64,000 nt of DNA from Gimesia maris (GTDB taxonomy: Bacteria; Planctomycetota; Planctomycetia; Planctomycetales; Planctomycetaceae): assembly GCF_008298035.1 (NCBI RefSeq), contig NZ_CP042910.1:6262001-6326000 (forward strand), given 5' to 3'. Below, piece after piece: positions 8,675 through 18,630 of this stretch. Both the position numbers and the translations under genes were made by a program. Every line of letters begins with the position of its first letter. Within the stretch, counting starts at the first letter, position 1. Below the pieces are notes generated by a model, which worked only from the letters and a program-made list of their open reading frames with translations, was not told the DNA's origin and made no database searches.

Positions 8675-11600
8675 TTACGGTTTGGGAGCAACCAGCGGCA
8701 GCGCTTCTGTTTCCGGTTCTGTCTGACCTGCGGGTGCTTCTGGCAGAACCGGGATCAGTTCTCCCGTCAACTGATACAGATAAAATCGTACCAGTGGTCG
8801 ATAAGGCGTCGCTGGTTCTGTTTCCAGTATTTCGCGCAAGTGCCCTGTCGCCAGTTCCGGTTGTCCCGCTTCAATTTCACACCGGGCCAGATTCAACAGC
8901 AATGGAATCTGCTGCTGCGATAGCCCATACAGATAGTTCACAATCGAAACAGTGTGCTGGGTAGGCCAGAAGCTGTTCGAAATCGGCTGAACCAGCGGCA
9001 TCGATTGCAGGACCCCGGCAATACGTGCTTCTTCGTGTGACCGGATTTCCTGACGCCATAAATCAAAACAGCCACGATAATTTCCATTCCCCAGATTGGT
9101 AAATGCTGCCTGCGCCCGCCACGGGATCTGTGGATTCTGCATCGCTTTCTGTTCCAGCAGTGACATCTGACTGTCCGCTGCTTCCGACTGCCCTACTTCC
9201 ATCAGCACTGTCGCATTCAGATTCTGCGCCAGTGGATTCTGTGCCAGGTAGACGGGATCATCCAGATAACGCTGTGTCAGCAAGACGAACCCGTTCTGAT
9301 ACGCCTGGCTGGCCAGATGCAGTCGTTCAGCCCCTTTTTCCTGCTGGGCATCCAGTTCCTGCGTGATTTGAGTGATCTGTGTGTTCAGTTTTTCCAGATG
9401 ATCTGTGTAAGCCCGCAGTCGGGCAAATGCATCATCCGACAATTCTTCCTGCCCTTCGATCATTTCCAGATACGTTTTCAATTCACGATGTGCCAGATCG
9501 ATCTTCCCCATATTGGAATACAGGTCGAACAACATCAGATGCGTTGCCGCGAATTCCGGTTCGATGATCAGGGACTGATGATAGGCATGTAAAATCTGGA
9601 AGTAGCGCATCCGATCAATGGTGACGGCAGGCGGCTGCTGATTGCGATCCACGGGTGGTGCCAGCAGTTGTGCTTCCAGGCTGGCCAGATACCCGTAGGC
9701 ACTGCCCAGGATCCGATAGGCTTCGGCACTGTTTGGATTCTCAATTAACCCGCGGTTCGCCAGTTGAATGGCCAGAATGGCAAAACTGGATGACAGCTCA
9801 TGGTTCCCCCCGGACTGGGACATCAGCCCGAGATAGTGGCGGGCCGTCTGCACATCATTCCCCATGCTCATATTCTGTGGCAGCAGATAGCGGCTGTAAA
9901 ACGACCGGGGGCGTGCCCAGTCGGTGCGGATTTCCGGAAAGTCTTTCTGCTCCCGGAACGCCTGTTTTTTAAAATCAAGTTGATGTTCCGCCAGAAACTT
10001 CTTTGTGGTTTCGTTCTCATTGTCGGTCCGATAGAAGACAGCGGTCGCGGCATTCAATTCCGTCAGTTGCCAGTCCGGAGTCGTCAGCAGATCAAAAAAC
10101 GTACGGTAATCCGGATTCATACCGGACAGCCGCGGAAGGACATGCGATACCTGATAACGATCAAAGGTCTGCTTCCAGACTTGAGGTAAGCCGCTGCCAA
10201 CCTGATCTTCGCGTTGCACACGCAAGGCACGTCTCGTTTTGTCATGCAGATCAATCAGGTCGTCTTCACCGGTTCCAGCAAACAGAGCCAGACGGTTATC
10301 GACAAAAGATTTCTGATCCAGCCAGATGAGCAGATCCCCCTGCTCCAGAACAAAATGGAACGGTCGGTCATCCAGCGATTCTGCTAACGCTTCCTGATAC
10401 CCTTCAATCGTATGCTTCAGAGAAGGACTGAAACCAATTCCCACAGCATGTCGAGTCGAACCCTGCCCCTGGAATCGTCCGCAGACCACCAGGTAAGCCA
10501 GCAGGAAAAATGTCAGAACGGTTAATGCCCGTCCCCCGCGTGAAAACAGCAACTCACTGGTTTCAACGCTATAGGTCTGACGGAAATTATCTCGATACCA
10601 GATCTGAAAATTCCGATTGGCAAAGATGGCACACAGCACGCTGGTCACCACCAGTTCGTGGCTGGCCAGTACTGACAGACCACAAAAACCGATAAAGACA
10701 AACAGCTGTCCCCAGCTCATCTTTGACTGGTTCAGCACGAAACTGACAAACGTTAACAGGATCAGAATAAAAGAGGCGACGGCATAGTGATTCAACGATT
10801 TCCAGAACAGAGGTGATGTCATGGAAAAATAGCCGAGTTCTTCGGGTCTGACTCCGCCAACGAACATCGAACGCAAGAGAGGATAGTCAACCGCGTAATA
10901 ACTCAAACCGGTTGTGAGCGAATGCCAGCCCACCGGGTTTAATAACGTCGCAATCAGGCTCCCGCCCAGAACCATCCAGAGGGCCTGGTAATCGGTGTCG
11001 TCGTTTAACACCGAACGATCCAGCATAGAGGCAACCGTTTCTCCCAGTGCGAAGAGAGCCAGTACCGCGATTCCCAGAAAAACACGGGGATCCAGATTCG
11101 CCCAGACAAGAAACAGAGGGACTAACAGCCACAGCGCACGTGCCGAGTTTCGCTCCTGCCACTGATACAGACAACGCAGCGTCAACACGACTCCCAGAAT
11201 CGTTATGATTTCGGGAGTCACATTCAGTTGCGGAAAACAGGCAATCAATGCCAGGACTGCCAGGATCGATCCCCACCAGGTGGAAATCTCCCGCTGGCAG
11301 AGATGGACGATGATATAAAACGTAATCCCCAGCAGCAGAATCTTGAACAATGTTAAACCGGTATCACCCAGGACGCCATACACGCCCGAGAGCGTTAGAT
11401 CAAACAGCCACGCATTATTGTACCAGGGACGATCACTGGCGGTGTAGGAAAACACATCATTCGCAGGAGGCCAGAAGCCATGGCTCGCCAGGTACTGCCC
11501 GGTTTTGACATGCACCAGTGTTTCAGTATCCGAGATATAGGTGGCTGCGAACAAACAGGCCAGCAGAATCGCCGCCCAGCGCAACATAAAGTCGCCGCGA

Positions 11601-11866
11601 ATGGCTTCGTCTTCCACCAGTTCGGGTGTTAACGGTTCCCACTCAGGCAGCCCTTCTTCTTCTGCGCTCTGATTCACGAGTGCCGCGTCAGACTGCTCCA
11701 CTCCCGCCTGATCCCCGTCCGTTTCTTCGGGAGACCTGTTTTGTTCGGGATTGGATTCAGAAGGATCGGGAGAGTTCTCGTCAGGCAAATCTTTGTCTGG
11801 ATGATCGTTCACGTAATTACTCGAGATCTGAAACGGGGACGAAAAAGAAAAGTACACCGAGACCAA
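8675..11866 (-). CDS. Large polytopic membrane protein with C-terminal TPR region
   Basis: Up to 1063 residues. A Pro/Asp/Glu-rich N-terminal tail (~85 residues) precedes about ten membrane segments (residues ~95-480), then a soluble domain and helical TPR-like repeats (from ~residue 670, with NPNSAEAYRILGSAYGYLA). The layout resembles polyprenol-linked glycosyltransferase-like membrane proteins of planctomycetes, with the motif HVKTGQYLASHGFWP near the first loop, but no catalytic residues could be assigned. The start is uncertain: TTG at 11866 gives the longest form, GTG at 11812 (VNDHPDKDL) is an alternative; neither has a good ribosome-binding site. Confidence 0.75.
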   Translation of the reverse strand: MVSVYFSFSSPFQISSNYVNDHPDKDLPDENSPDPSESNPEQNRSPEETDGDQAGVEQSDAALVNQSAEEEGLPEWEPLTPELVEDEAIRGDFMLRWAAILLACLFAATYISDTETLVHVKTGQYLASHGFWPPANDVFSYTASDRPWYNNAWLFDLTLSGVYGVLGDTGLTLFKILLLGITFYIIVHLCQREISTWWGSILAVLALIACFPQLNVTPEIITILGVVLTLRCLYQWQERNSARALWLLVPLFLVWANLDPRVFLGIAVLALFALGETVASMLDRSVLNDDTDYQALWMVLGGSLIATLLNPVGWHSLTTGLSYYAVDYPLLRSMFVGGVRPEELGYFSMTSPLFWKSLNHYAVASFILILLTFVSFVLNQSKMSWGQLFVFIGFCGLSVLASHELVVTSVLCAIFANRNFQIWYRDNFRQTYSVETSELLFSRGGRALTVLTFFLLAYLVVCGRFQGQGSTRHAVGIGFSPSLKHTIEGYQEALAESLDDRPFHFVLEQGDLLIWLDQKSFVDNRLALFAGTGEDDLIDLHDKTRRALRVQREDQVGSGLPQVWKQTFDRYQVSHVLPRLSGMNPDYRTFFDLLTTPDWQLTELNAATAVFYRTDNENETTKKFLAEHQLDFKKQAFREQKDFPEIRTDWARPRSFYSRYLLPQNMSMGNDVQTARHYLGLMSQSGGNHELSSSFAILAIQLANRGLIENPNSAEAYRILGSAYGYLASLEAQLLAPPVDRNQQPPAVTIDRMRYFQILHAYHQSLIIEPEFAATHLMLFDLYSNMGKIDLAHRELKTYLEMIEGQEELSDDAFARLRAYTDHLEKLNTQITQITQELDAQQEKGAERLHLASQAYQNGFVLLTQRYLDDPVYLAQNPLAQNLNATVLMEVGQSEAADSQMSLLEQKAMQNPQIPWRAQAAFTNLGNGNYRGCFDLWRQEIRSHEEARIAGVLQSMPLVQPISNSFWPTQHTVSIVNYLYGLSQQQIPLLLNLARCEIEAGQPELATGHLREILETEPATPYRPLVRFYLYQLTGELIPVLPEAPAGQTEPETEALPLVAPKP

Positions 11867-12114
11867 TTTTGGCGGGACTGCACTCAGGTTGTCCAGCTAA
11901 AACCGGTAATAAACAGGATCTGCTTCAGAGCGCGTCCCTTGGAACTATAGTTTCTTCAATACGACTTTAATTGATTCAGGTGGTCTTCGAAACGCTTCAA
12001 AAAACCTCAAATCCGGAAAGATCGGGATTTTCCCTGCGGGATTCGTCGAAATACAACTCTCCCTCTTTCTTTTACGAGTTCCAGATCAACACCGTTTGCC
12101 GTAAATCGGAACTT

Positions 12115-13395
12115 TTAACCAATCTGATCTTTTCCAATCCAGGGTCGCAGTACTTCGGGGACCAGAATGGTTCCATCCGCCTGCTGATAATTTTCCAGAA
12201 CGGCAATAATCGCCCGGGCAATCGAGACGGCGGTACCGTTCAGGGTATGCACAAACTCCGTTCCCTTCTGCCCGCTTGACTTGCAACGGGTCCCCAGCCT
12301 TCTTGACTGGTAATCCGTGCAGTTAGATGCGGAAGTGACTTCACCATACTCACCTGCATCGCCACGACCGGGCATCCAGGCTTCCAGATCATATTTGCGA
12401 TAAGCGGGTGCCCCCAGATCACCGGTACAGGTATCGACGACGCGATAATGCAGACCCAACCCCTGAAAGATTTCTTCTTCAATCCGCACGATTTCTTCAT
12501 GCATCTTGTCGGAAGCTGCATTGGTCGGTTCCGTAAAGGCAAACATTTCCACCTTGCTGAACTGATGCACGCGATAAATACCACGTGTTGCCTTACCGTG
12601 TGCGCCGGCTTCGGTACGGAAACAGTGAGACAGACCGGCAATTTTATAAGGCAGGGTCTCACGGTCCATGATCTGATCCTTCATGGAGCCCCCCAGTGTA
12701 ATCTCTGCGGTTGCCACCAGGCTGAGATCTGTATTCTCGACGGAATAAATCTGGGTTTCGTCTCCCCGCGGATTAAAGCCGATCCCTTCCAGAATCTCTT
12801 TGCGGGCCAGGTCGGGTGTGCTGTGAAGCACGAAGCCTTCCTGCACCAGTTTCTGCATCGCATACTGACAGAGTGCCATTTCCAGCAGTACTGCTTCGTT
12901 TTTCAGATAATAAAAACCATGACCGGCGACCCGTGTTCCTGCTTCGAAATCAATCAGGTCATGCTTCTCTGCCAGAGCCACATGATCGAGGGGTGTGAAT
13001 TCAAACGCGGGTTTCTCGCCCCACATCCGCACAACGGTATTTGCCTTGTCTTCTTTTCCCACAGGCACATCAGGGTGAGCCAGGTTGGGCACGCGTGCCT
13101 GCTCACTCTTCAGCAGCGATTCGACTTCGCGTAATTCAATCTCAATCGCTGAGATCTGCTCGCGTAGTTCTTTCCCCTGCGCGATCAACGGCTGCCTGGC
13201 GTCGTTGTCTGCCGCCTTGGGAATTTGAGAGGAGACCGATTTCTGTTCCTGCCTTAAATTGTCACCCTGAACAATCAGCTCTCTACGGCGCTGGTCCAGT
13301 TTGCTCAGTTGTTCCAGATCAACTTCGATTCCACGATTGCGACAATTCTCAAGAATGACTTCCTGATTCTCGCAGATGAACTGCAAATCCAACAT
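12115..13395 (-). CDS. serS: Seryl-tRNA synthetase
   Basis: 426 residues, normal length. An N-terminal antiparallel coiled-coil arm (residues ~30-100) that binds the long variable arm of tRNA-Ser is followed by the class II catalytic core: motif 2 (TRGIYRVHQFSKVEMF, near residue 267) and motif 3 (TLNGTAVSIARAIIAVLEN, near residue 385), plus EVTSASNCTDYQSRR. Cytosolic, charges tRNA-Ser and tRNA-Sec. Monocistronic in appearance, with an ATG start. Confidence 0.97.
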   Translation of the reverse strand: MLDLQFICENQEVILENCRNRGIEVDLEQLSKLDQRRRELIVQGDNLRQEQKSVSSQIPKAADNDARQPLIAQGKELREQISAIEIELREVESLLKSEQARVPNLAHPDVPVGKEDKANTVVRMWGEKPAFEFTPLDHVALAEKHDLIDFEAGTRVAGHGFYYLKNEAVLLEMALCQYAMQKLVQEGFVLHSTPDLARKEILEGIGFNPRGDETQIYSVENTDLSLVATAEITLGGSMKDQIMDRETLPYKIAGLSHCFRTEAGAHGKATRGIYRVHQFSKVEMFAFTEPTNAASDKMHEEIVRIEEEIFQGLGLHYRVVDTCTGDLGAPAYRKYDLEAWMPGRGDAGEYGEVTSASNCTDYQSRRLGTRCKSSGQKGTEFVHTLNGTAVSIARAIIAVLENYQQADGTILVPEVLRPWIGKDQIG

Positions 13396-13782
13396 AAGAA
13401 ATCAACTACTCCATGCAGAGTTCAGAAACGATGTAAAAAACGGTACCCGGGTGGCATTCCCCCAACGGGGAGCACGCATCATATCTAATGACAATTTTAA
13501 TGTCCAAGGGTAACGCTTTTTCACCGCAGAAAATGGTTAATCCAACCGGAATAATGCAAATTTGCCTGTTACAGCGATTACTCGCGCCCCGACCTGGTGA
13601 CTTCCCCACCGTTCCCAAGACGATCCCCACCCAAAAGTATGAGCGCACCACATCTCTGCCCCCTGAAAGAAAGAAACTCCTGCCAATGTCGAAAGCCGAG
13701 CAGGATGCTCAGCTCTCAGACAACTTGCAGGAGCAGCAATTTCATATTCCAACAGCTATTTTGAGCGTGCCGTCTGTTGTGC
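13396..13782. other. Intergenic region, no convincing gene
   Basis: About 390 bases upstream of serS. Open frames on both strands lack coding character (rare-residue runs, no ribosome-binding site). It presumably holds the serS promoter and the 3' end of the small secreted gene. Confidence 0.4.
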
Positions 13783-14106
13783 CTATTCAGGCAGGGGCAG
13801 AGGCAGCATTTCGCCGTGAATCGGCTGTGTACTCTTGACCTGATAGCGATCATACTCGTAACGCTGATACAGCCCTGTATTCAACCGGGCATCACAGTGC
13901 TTGCCACGATACTGGTGGTAAGAATAACGGGGCCAGGGATACGTGCTGCCTTTAACCTGGCGTCCCAGGTTCTCTTCCTGACACAGTTCACAGAAGGAAA
14001 GAAAGAATCGTCCGCCGCCCGCCTGTGCCGTCTGCACAGCCAGTCCGGTCACGAACATTCCCAGTAAGACTGTAGAAACAACAATGGTCTTCCGCAATCC
14101 CTTCAT
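13783..14106 (-). CDS. Small secreted hypothetical protein with CxxC
   Basis: 107 residues. The ATG at 14106 is preceded by GGAG at a spacing of seven and gives a clean signal peptide (KGLRKTIVVSTVLLGMFVTG, cleavage near AQA). The mature part has one CELC pair and is rich in Tyr, Arg and Pro. Longer in-frame starts at 14118 and 14163 would bury the signal peptide. No known family recognised; export to the periplasm or surface is inferred. Confidence 0.6.
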   Translation of the reverse strand: MKGLRKTIVVSTVLLGMFVTGLAVQTAQAGGGRFFLSFCELCQEENLGRQVKGSTYPWPRYSYHQYRGKHCDARLNTGLYQRYEYDRYQVKSTQPIHGEMLPLPLPE

Positions 14107-14295
14107 CGTACGCTCCATTCCCTTGATACTGCGTGTTGTGTGTGATGATAGAAAGAGAACCACACTTCACACTCATCATCGGGTTAAGGGAACCCGGGAA
14201 ATAAGAGCCGCCTCTCACGGAACGGCTTCCCTGGCAAATTCGCAGTCAGATTGTTCGGGTTATAGTGCTTTTACCAGTTATATCCATATCTGAAG

Positions 14296-15273
14296 TCAGA
14301 CCAGACCACGGATCCGCTTTTTGGAAGCGATGATATCATCCAGGATGGCATCCAGCTTGACCTGCGGTTTTCGTCCCAGAGTCTGCTCCAGCCGCCCCAG
14401 ATCGGGAACCCGTCGCTGCACATCTTCAAAATCTTCATTATATGCCTTATTGTAAGGCAGATATTCGATTTTGACATCCGGGTTCACTTTCGCAATGATC
14501 GCTTCGGCCAGCCCGCGAATCGAAACTGGTTCATCGCTGCCGATGTTATAGACCTGCCCTTTCGCAGCATCCAGGTTGGTCAGATCAATCACACAATCGA
14601 CAATCTCATTGACATGTCCAAAGCAGCGTACCTGGCTGCCGTCATCAAAGACAACAACCGGGCCTCCATCCAGGGCCTGGTCAATAAAGCGGGGAATCAC
14701 CATTCCATATTGTCCGACCTGGCGGGGACCCACCACATTAAAGAAACGACCAATGCGAACATCCAGGCCATATTTCTGCGAATAAGCCAGCGCCAGAAAC
14801 TCGTCGATGGCTTTCGATGCACCATAAGCCCAGCGAGGTCGCGTCGTGGGACCAAAATGCAGGTCATCTTCTTCCGTCCAGCGTTCCTTGGGATTTTTTC
14901 CGTAGACTTCACTCGTCGATGCCAGGAAGAATTTATGTCCCCCCTGCACGGCATGTCGCAGGAGAACCTCGGTCGGATAAATATTGGTTTCAATCGTCCG
15001 TACCGGGTTATCTGCCACCAGTTTCACCCCCACGGCGGCGGCCAGGTGATAGATCGTATCGACGCCCTGTACCATTTCCGCCATTAAGACAGGATCGGTG
15101 ATTGACCCCGTGCGAAACGTGAAATTGGGATGATCGATGATGCCATCCAGATTCTGCAGAAAGCCGGTAGAAAGGTCATCAACGGCAGTAACCTCTTGTC
15201 CCTGCTGAATTAATTGCTCACATAAATGGCTGCCAATAAATCCGGCACCACCGGTGACCAGGCAATGAGACAT
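14296..15273 (-). CDS. NAD-dependent nucleotide-sugar epimerase/dehydratase (extended SDR)
   Basis: 325 residues, cytosolic. Rossmann motif [10 protein letters not shown] at residues 8-17, SDR acidic residue in AVDDLSTG, serine in STSEVYG, and the YGASK (YxxxK) catalytic pair near residue 150. The closest types are UDP-glucose 4-epimerase and UDP-glucuronate decarboxylase. It would supply a sugar nucleotide for envelope glycans. No sugar-biosynthesis cluster surrounds it, so the exact reaction is open. Confidence 0.85.
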   Translation of the reverse strand: MSHCLVTGGAGFIGSHLCEQLIQQGQEVTAVDDLSTGFLQNLDGIIDHPNFTFRTGSITDPVLMAEMVQGVDTIYHLAAAVGVKLVADNPVRTIETNIYPTEVLLRHAVQGGHKFFLASTSEVYGKNPKERWTEEDDLHFGPTTRPRWAYGASKAIDEFLALAYSQKYGLDVRIGRFFNVVGPRQVGQYGMVIPRFIDQALDGGPVVVFDDGSQVRCFGHVNEIVDCVIDLTNLDAAKGQVYNIGSDEPVSIRGLAEAIIAKVNPDVKIEYLPYNKAYNEDFEDVQRRVPDLGRLEQTLGRKPQVKLDAILDDIIASKKRIRGLV

Positions 15274-15368
15274 AAATCAAATCTTTCTCAAAGATAAGGA
15301 AAAAACCGCAGAACAGCTAAATTCGGTCTAAAGTCGGCGAAGGCTTTAAAACAGTTTACACGCTAGAG

Positions 15369-15396
15369 TTGCATTTCGCTACGAACCTGCCATAAT
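15369..15396 (+). promoter_or_regulatory. Candidate promoter of tRNA-Val
   Basis: TTGCAT at 15369-15374 and CATAAT at 15391-15396 are separated by 16 bases, a sigma-70-like arrangement about 65 bases before the tRNA. Confidence 0.35.
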
Positions 15397-15460
15397 ACGT
15401 ACGTGTCATTCAACAAGACGCAAGAAAAACATTGGATTTTCCGATGTATATTGAAAATCC

Positions 15461-15537
<77 letters not shown>

Positions 15538-15552
15538 AGGCATCTGCCGTTT

Positions 15553-15592
15553 ACCCCTGATTTATAGACTATTCTATTTATCAGGGGTTTTT
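15553..15592 (+). terminator. Rho-independent terminator after tRNA-Val
   Basis: ACCCCTGAT pairs with ATCAGGGGT around an 18-base AT-rich loop and is followed by TTTT. Confidence 0.7.
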
Positions 15593-15688
15593 CTTTGCGC
15601 GTTGTTCAAATCAATGCTGCCTACCACTGTATAGCACTTAATAATACACCGATCAGTCGATAGTTCTCTCACTTCGCAGGTCAAAGGA

Positions 15689-15814
15689 TTATCCTTTTCC
15701 AAACACCGAAGCGATCTCCCTGGCCAGTTTCGCCACTTCTCGAAGCACTTGAGGTTTCCCGATGACCACCAAAGCCAGAAGCACAAGCAGGGCTAGTGCA
15801 AAATCATAATTCAT
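15689..15814 (-). CDS. 41-residue TatA/B-like membrane microprotein
   Basis: Short ORF with a very good ribosome-binding site (GGAG, seven bases before the ATG). Residues ~5-18 (FALALLVLLALVVI) form one membrane helix, followed by a GKP turn and an amphipathic helix (VLREVAKLAREIASVFGKG). That plan, helix-hinge-amphipathic helix, is the TatA/TatB layout, though the protein is shorter than a functional TatA and lacks the FGxxKLPE hinge. It could equally be a small membrane-active toxin or regulator. It lies just downstream of the excisionase remnant on the same strand. Confidence 0.5.
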   Translation of the reverse strand: MNYDFALALLVLLALVVIGKPQVLREVAKLAREIASVFGKG

Positions 15815-15869
15815 TTAATAGCTCCGATCTGAAAAAAAGATTGAAAGTGCCTCATATTTGAATAAGCAA

Positions 15870-16126
15870 TTAAAAAACGCTCCAAAGTGATCTATGTATG
15901 GTGTCATTACTACTCTTAGAACATCCACTATTGTTCGTCTGGTTTTTGATGAATCGATCAATTTCGGACCATGCATATCGTAAAGCCACAACAATTCTGA
16001 CTGCTTTCCGCTTTCGATCTTTCCGCATCTCGGAAACAGTCCGGTCGCTGTATCCGAGTAAACGGGCCGCACCTATTCAATTATTAAGAGTGCCTCTGTT
16101 TGTTCTGGTGTCGATTGTGTCACCAT
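15870..16126 (-). pseudogene. Degenerate AlpA/MerR-type excisionase-like gene
   Basis: A start with a strong ribosome-binding site (AGGAAG seven bases before the ATG at 16126) opens a frame MVTQSTPEQTEALLIIE that stops at once. After a frameshift, the other frame continues with AARLLGYSDRTVSEMRK and then VALRYAWSEIDRFIKN, ending at 15870. Joined, these give the usual AlpA-type order: helix-turn-helix, beta wing (LRY/RW motif), EIDRWI helix. The first stop and the frame change indicate a broken gene. AlpA proteins act as excisionases of tRNA-integrated elements, fitting the tRNA-Val next door. Confidence 0.55.
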
Positions 16127-16300
16127 TCTTGACTTCCTTTCTGCTCAAAAAAAACTGCCAACCACAAGGGTGTTCTGATTCTCTCAGTCTCCCTCACGAT
16201 TGACAGCATACTGTCAGATCAGATTTTTAATCCAGATTCATTTGGAACTTAAATAGTCGTTTTTTTCAACGGATTCCCATTCAATACCGTCTGATCCCTT

Positions 16301-18088
16301 TTAATCCTTTTTGCTCCCTTTGTCGCGTTTTTTCTTGCTACTTGACTGAGGTTTAAGAGTGGGAAATTCATTAAACCGGTCGCGAATTTTGTCGAGTCTT
16401 CCGATTTCGGTTCTATGAATAAACATTTCATAGTCACCCGTTTTATGCATATGGACGAAAATAGCCCCCCTCAGAGCACGGCTTATAAAAGTCTTCCGAT
16501 CTTCCTCCAGCGCGTAAATAAGTTGCTGCTGTGTGCCACGGAAACCGCCGATAGGATCGCCGTTTTTATCACGATGCGAATTAGGCACGTCATCGAATGG
16601 GGAACGATACCACTTTTGCTTCTCCTGTTTCTTTTCACCTTCACCTTCTATTTGGTTGGCTATATCTGCGGCGACTTGTTGCCCCTGTCCATCGTTAATA
16701 GCCGGGGGGATGCTGTATGGTGGTTGTTGATGTATCTTCTCGGTCGATTCAGGAAACCCGTATCGGTCATAGATCCAACGTTTGCACGCTGCCTGCTCGA
16801 GGGTTAACCGTGACTTAATAAGCGTGATCAGCTTATGGTCAATGTCTTTGACTGACTCGTACACTGTCAAAATACTTTCGATATCTTGCCTTAACCAATC
16901 CTCTGCTATTTCGTTACGATGGTCAGCAACAAGCCACCCCTCGGCATTAAGTCGGATATCGTTCAACCGATACAAGAATAAGCCATTCAAGCTATTAACC
17001 AATTCAATAGCTGTAATATAGGGATGTCCTCTGAATTCAATTGACGGACTCCCATTTGCATTCGCTACCTGAAGCGACTCTTCAATCTTGGATACCCTGC
17101 CATATTCATAAGACAGCATAAACAATTGGTCATATCTATCCATATCGCAATCAAAGAACACTCGTAGGATTTTTGCTGCAGGGATAGTTACATCTTTGGG
17201 AATTCGTGCAGGATGCTCAACACCAAGGTACACTTTGTCGATATCTGCGAATTGTTCCGATAACCATTCAAGCTTAGTGGATATCCATGAAATGCATCCT
17301 AGGCATTCATTTGCCCATTCATTTGCATTAGAAAGCAGCTTGAGTTCCTGATCGGTTTTGCTGGATTTCTCTTCCTGGTCAGGATAAAGTAAACCCTTCT
17401 CAATCCGACGAATAGCCTCTATGCTGGCTGCTGTGATATCCGCAATCTCGGAATAGCTGTCTTCGGTTAATGGTTCGAAAGAGAATTGACCGACCGTATG
17501 AGGTAAATCAACATTGGGAGGGCCATATTCAGGCGCTATAGTCTTAATGTCTTCCCTTTTGACTACTCCCATCACATAGCCAAAAAGCAAACACTGATTC
17601 ACTCTTTCCCACGTTTTACGCTCTGGCTTTCCAATGAAATGAAGAAATAACAACCACGCCGATATGTTGCTATTTAAGCCTGCGATCTCGTCAGGCAAAA
17701 CGCATGTTCCTGAATGGTTCAACAGTTCTTTTCCTGCCAGTTCAAGAGATTCGACCAAGCGTTTTTTTATGGTTTGCAGTCGTTCGGGTAATGGTGGGCC
17801 GTTTTCGCCATTCTGTAATATTTGGTGTCTGTCTCGATAGGGAATCACCAGCTGTTTATAAACTCTTTGTCTTTCTGGCCTAGAGTCTATAACGGACTTC
17901 TCTTCAATGATCGCCTGAGTCATTGCCCACTCTTTAGGGTAATTCTTGCTGGGAATGACACTTTCCCCCCTGCTTATCAATTCAGGGTCTGAGAACTCAA
18001 TGAGAACGCTCCTAAGATCATCCCCCCCTTGCAAGTCTCTGAGTGCTTTGAAATCGTCCAGTAACCCCGACCAAATAGAAACACTCAT
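16301..18088 (-). CDS. Hypothetical protein, 595 residues, no recognised family
   Basis: Cytosolic-looking, mostly helical, without signal peptide or membrane segments. Trp- and Glu-rich in the middle (EWANECLGCISWISTKLEWL), an Asn/Gly/Gln-rich linker near residue 470, and a Lys/Ser-rich C-terminal tail ending in SSKKKRDKGSKKD, which suggests nucleic-acid contact. No catalytic motif was seen. It is the largest gene of the accessory patch behind tRNA-Val and follows two small ORFs on the same strand by about 120 bases. Function unknown. Confidence 0.7.
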   Translation of the reverse strand: MSVSIWSGLLDDFKALRDLQGGDDLRSVLIEFSDPELISRGESVIPSKNYPKEWAMTQAIIEEKSVIDSRPERQRVYKQLVIPYRDRHQILQNGENGPPLPERLQTIKKRLVESLELAGKELLNHSGTCVLPDEIAGLNSNISAWLLFLHFIGKPERKTWERVNQCLLFGYVMGVVKREDIKTIAPEYGPPNVDLPHTVGQFSFEPLTEDSYSEIADITAASIEAIRRIEKGLLYPDQEEKSSKTDQELKLLSNANEWANECLGCISWISTKLEWLSEQFADIDKVYLGVEHPARIPKDVTIPAAKILRVFFDCDMDRYDQLFMLSYEYGRVSKIEESLQVANANGSPSIEFRGHPYITAIELVNSLNGLFLYRLNDIRLNAEGWLVADHRNEIAEDWLRQDIESILTVYESVKDIDHKLITLIKSRLTLEQAACKRWIYDRYGFPESTEKIHQQPPYSIPPAINDGQGQQVAADIANQIEGEGEKKQEKQKWYRSPFDDVPNSHRDKNGDPIGGFRGTQQQLIYALEEDRKTFISRALRGAIFVHMHKTGDYEMFIHRTEIGRLDKIRDRFNEFPTLKPQSSSKKKRDKGSKKD

Positions 18089-18208
18089 TGTCTGTTGTCC
18101 TTAGAGCGCCGGGTCGACTGATCAACGTTGACGGGACAACAGGACGCAACGTCAATCAGTCTGAGCAGGTAGCGAGCCTGCTCCCGGTAGTAATATCTTT
18201 TATTCAGT

Positions 18209-18421
18209 TTAGTATTTTGCCCTCTGATACTTGCAGGCTACACCGAGACGTTTCAGATTGTCCCTCAAGTCATGACCAACACCAAGTGTAATCACAACAA
18301 CGCCACTTCCCTTCCAGAGATTCCTGACAATCGCATCCTCGGGGGTTTCATCGGCACAGAGTTTGAACAGACCGATAACGTGGCGGTAGACTTGCCAGTT
18401 TGGTTCTGCCTGATTCGTCAT
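18209..18421 (-). CDS. Small hypothetical protein, translationally coupled to the upstream gene
   Basis: 70 residues. Its ATG overlaps the stop codon of the preceding gene by one base (TAATG), a sign of coupled translation. It contains AIVRNLWKGSGVVVITLGVG, a block that recurs in a decayed copy at 18790-18960. No known domain recognised. Confidence 0.5.
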   Translation of the reverse strand: MTNQAEPNWQVYRHVIGLFKLCADETPEDAIVRNLWKGSGVVVITLGVGHDLRDNLKRLGVACKYQRAKY

Positions 18422-18630
18422 TACTTCGACTTATCCCCAGGGTCATCAGGTTTTCCGAACAGGGCAAGACCAATTCCTGAACCAACTCCTGCTCCCATCA
18501 CAGCAAAAAACGCTGACACAATCATTGTGCCCGCGCCTACACCAGCTTCGACTAATGATTGTCTAACGAAAATCAAATAGAAAGCAATTCCAATAATCAT
18601 ACCGATGTACGTACAGTGTTTAGCCGTCAT
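18421..18630 (-). CDS. Small two-helix membrane protein
   Basis: 69 residues with two hydrophobic segments, about residues 7-24 (GMIIGIAFYLIFVRQSL) and 32-58, the second glycine-rich with GxxxG steps (GAGVGSGIGLALFG). The tail is polar and acidic/basic. AAGG lies eight bases before the ATG. Forms a pair with the next ORF. Function unknown. Confidence 0.55.
   Translation of the reverse strand: MTAKHCTYIGMIIGIAFYLIFVRQSLVEAGVGAGTMIVSAFFAVMGAGVGSGIGLALFGKPDDPGDKSK

Noticed and set aside
13406-13838. Opposed frames of 81 and 116 codons
   Set aside because: No ribosome-binding sites and no protein-like composition.
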